Made by a program: the position numbers and the translations under genes. DNA of 6,992 nt from CBDFHV01 sp965247705 (GTDB taxonomy: Bacteria > Pseudomonadota > Alphaproteobacteria > Rhodospirillales > CAMCUA01), in assembly GCA_965247705.1 (NCBI GenBank), contig CBDFHV010000052.1, positions 1 through 6,992 on the forward strand. Reading direction: 5' to 3'. This document shows positions 5,475-6,992 of the stretch, one piece after another (positions within the stretch are counted from its first letter, which is position 1; each line of letters begins with the position of its first letter). The notes beneath the pieces were generated by a model that saw only the letters and a list, made by a program, of their open reading frames with translations, did not search any database and was not told the origin of the DNA.

Positions 5475-6992
5475 GATGCGCTCCTCTCCATGCGAGCATT
5501 GAGCATGTCATCGAAGGTGGCCGTCCAGCCATCGGGAACGTACAGGGTCGAGCCGACGTATTCGACCACGGCGGGCCCGGTAAGCGGGGCCTCCGGTCGG
5601 AGTCCCGACAAGCGATAAATGGGGACCGTTTCGCGGCGTCCCACCTCGACCCAGACCTGGCGCCTGGCCACGGGCTCCGCGGAAGTTGCGCCGGCCTCGA
5701 ACGTCGGCCAGCGGATCGCCGGCACGGCGCCGAATGCGGTCATGCGCAGGTTCACCAGTTGGATGGTCCGATTGGGCAGTTCGTAGCCGTAGACCCGGCG
5801 GTGGGCGGCGTGGAAATCGCCGCTCAGGGCCTGGATCGTCATGGCGCCTGCGTCGGCACCGGAAACCGGCAGGGTCAGCTCGTAGTTCTGGCCCGCGTAG
5901 CGGAGGTCGACGCCCGGCAGGTATCGCCGGTTGTCGGGGTCGACCCCGTCGGCGGCGAGGGCGGCGGCGCCATCAGCGGCCATGCCGTCGAGATCCTCGG
6001 CTAGGGTCCTGGGATCCACGTCTTCCAGGTTGGTAATCAGGGTGCGCACCAGGTCGTGGCGGATATCGGCCGCCAGCAACCCCATGGCGGAAACGTTGCC
6101 GGGCGCCGAGGGAATCAGCACCCGGTCGATGGACAGCTCCTCGGCCAGGCGCGCCGCGTGCAGGGGGCCGCAGCCGCCGAATCCGACCAGGGTGAAGTCC
6201 CGGGGATCGAGGCCGCGCTCGACCGAGATCAGCCGGATCGCGTTGACCATGTGGGATTCGGCGATGGCCATGATGCCGATGGCGGCCTCGTCCAGGCTCA
6301 TGCCCAGCGGAGCCCCGATGCGATTGCCGAGCGCGTCTTCGGACAGCGGAGTCTGTAGCGCTCGCGTTCCTTCCAGGAAATAGTCCGGGTTCAGGCGGCC
6401 GGCGACCAGGTTGGCGTCGGTGACCGTGGGGTCCTCGCCGCCTTGGCCGTAGCAGACCGGACCGGGGACCGCCCCGGCGCTGCGCGGCCCCACCTTCAGG
6501 GCGCCGCCGGAGTCGATCCAGGCGATGGAGCCGCCGCCGGCGCCGATGGTGACCAGGTCGAGCATGGGCAAGAGGACCGGGTGCCGGCCGACGGCGCCAC
6601 GGGTGGTCAGGGCCGGCGCGCCGCCGCTGACCAGGGACACATCGGCGCTGGTGCCGCCCATGTCGAGGGTGATGATGTCCGTCAGCCCGCAGGCCGCGGC
6701 GACGGCGGTGCCGCCGACGATGCCGCCCACGGGGCCGGAGTGGGTCAGCGAGACGGGCAGGCGTTTGGACGATTCGAACGTCATGATGCCGCCGTTGCTG
6801 CACATGATGTGGGGCGGGCTCGACACCGCGTCCTTCATCAGTCGCGCCGACAGGGAGTCCATGTGCCGGGTCAGGGACGGCGCCACATAGGCGTTCACCG
6901 CCGTGGTGCTCATGCGCTCGTACTCGCGGAATTCGCGGACCACGTCCGAGGACAGGGAGATCTTCGCATCCGGGCAAACCTCCGCCGCCAAT
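5471..6992 (-). CDS. hyuA: Hydantoinase/5-oxoprolinase family subunit A (HyuA type), 5' end beyond the window
   Basis: This is the ATP-binding A subunit, with an actin/Hsp70-like (ASKHA) fold, which phosphorylates the cyclic amide to drive ring opening. The visible 506 residues start mid-protein; the frame is open to the edge, and the first visible codon, TTG, should not be taken as a start. HyuA proteins are about 680-720 aa, so roughly the first 190 residues, with the GGTFTD phosphate loop, are missing. Visible landmarks are SLTHSGPVGG (81-90), LDMGGTSADVSLV (109-121, the second phosphate-binding motif), TIGAGGGSIAWID (148-160), GPRSAGAVPGPVCYG (168-182), VERGLDPRDF and VGFGGCGPLHAARLAEEL (269-286), and DLRYAGQNYEL (362-372). 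It ends in TGA at 5473-5471, inside the start of hyuB, so the two are cotranscribed and translationally coupled. The family is secure; the substrate is not. Confidence 0.93.
   Translation of the reverse strand, partial: LAAEVCPDAKISLSSDVVREFREYERMSTTAVNAYVAPSLTRHMDSLSARLMKDAVSSPPHIMCSNGGIMTFESSKRLPVSLTHSGPVGGIVGGTAVAAACGLTDIITLDMGGTSADVSLVSGGAPALTTRGAVGRHPVLLPMLDLVTIGAGGGSIAWIDSGGALKVGPRSAGAVPGPVCYGQGGEDPTVTDANLVAGRLNPDYFLEGTRALQTPLSEDALGNRIGAPLGMSLDEAAIGIMAIAESHMVNAIRLISVERGLDPRDFTLVGFGGCGPLHAARLAEELSIDRVLIPSAPGNVSAMGLLAADIRHDLVRTLITNLEDVDPRTLAEDLDGMAADGAAALAADGVDPDNRRYLPGVDLRYAGQNYELTLPVSGADAGAMTIQALSGDFHAAHRRVYGYELPNRTIQLVNLRMTAFGAVPAIRWPTFEAGATSAEPVARRQVWVEVGRRETVPIYRLSGLRPEAPLTGPAVVEYVGSTLYVPDGWTATFDDMLNARMERSAS
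5481..5485 (-). promoter_or_regulatory. Ribosome binding site of hyuB, inside the end of hyuA
   Basis: AGGAG on the minus strand, within a purine-rich GGAGAGGAG, lies 6 nt before the GTG at 5474. It decides the GTG start that overlaps the hyuA stop codon by four bases. Confidence 0.7.

Noticed and set aside
4746..5618. A 290-codon open frame on the plus strand across hyuB and the end of hyuA
   Set aside because: It lies antisense to a strongly supported gene pair. Its translation has the mixed composition typical of reverse-strand frames in GC-rich genes and no recognisable domain.
1..6992. CRISPR arrays, tRNA or rRNA genes, tandem repeats, defence or toxin-antitoxin modules
   Set aside because: None was seen by eye on either strand. 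The only repeats found are the IS ends, the target duplication and short hairpins.

Overview
The window looks like a GC-rich chromosome segment from a Gram-negative, probably proteobacterial (perhaps alphaproteobacterial) host. This is inferred from base composition, an Amt channel with a cleavable signal peptide next to a PII gene, and hydantoinase-type genes; no rRNA or other taxonomic marker is present. Apart from the transposase, every recognisable gene is on the minus strand. In the minus-strand reading direction the order is hyuA (5' end off the right edge), hyuB, a low-GC gap holding a transposase relic, the start of an amt gene, an intact IS1380-family element on the opposite strand, the rest of amt, and the start of a PII gene running off the left edge.

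Right part (3750-6992): the C-terminal three quarters of a HyuA-type ATP-binding hydantoinase/5-oxoprolinase subunit is translationally coupled, through a GTGA overlap, to a complete HyuB-type subunit of 574 residues. Together they should form an ATP-dependent enzyme opening a cyclic amide ring such as hydantoin or 5-oxoproline. The exact substrate cannot be read from the sequence.

Middle (3177-3749): a less GC-rich stretch without an intact gene. It carries a 56-codon relic of an IS1380-family transposase from a different subgroup than the intact element, and the leader of amt.

Left part (1-3176): an ammonium channel gene (amt/amtB) that is clearly dead. A 1743-bp IS1380-family element (1354-3096) with 15-bp imperfect terminal repeats sits just after the signal peptide coding region. 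It is flanked by a 5-bp target duplication (TTGAG). Removing the element and one TTGAG copy restores the reading frame exactly, across residues PALNGADTAW. A second, independent lesion is one extra base at 860/861, directly after the codon for the first pore histidine. Correcting both gives a 426-residue Amt with all expected landmarks, including the C-terminal tail that contacts PII. The PII gene starts 44 bp further on and is open as far as it can be seen.

I see no clearly new defence or other novel system. The main result is a cleanly reconstructable, doubly broken amt-PII locus with a recent IS insertion and an older IS relic nearby.
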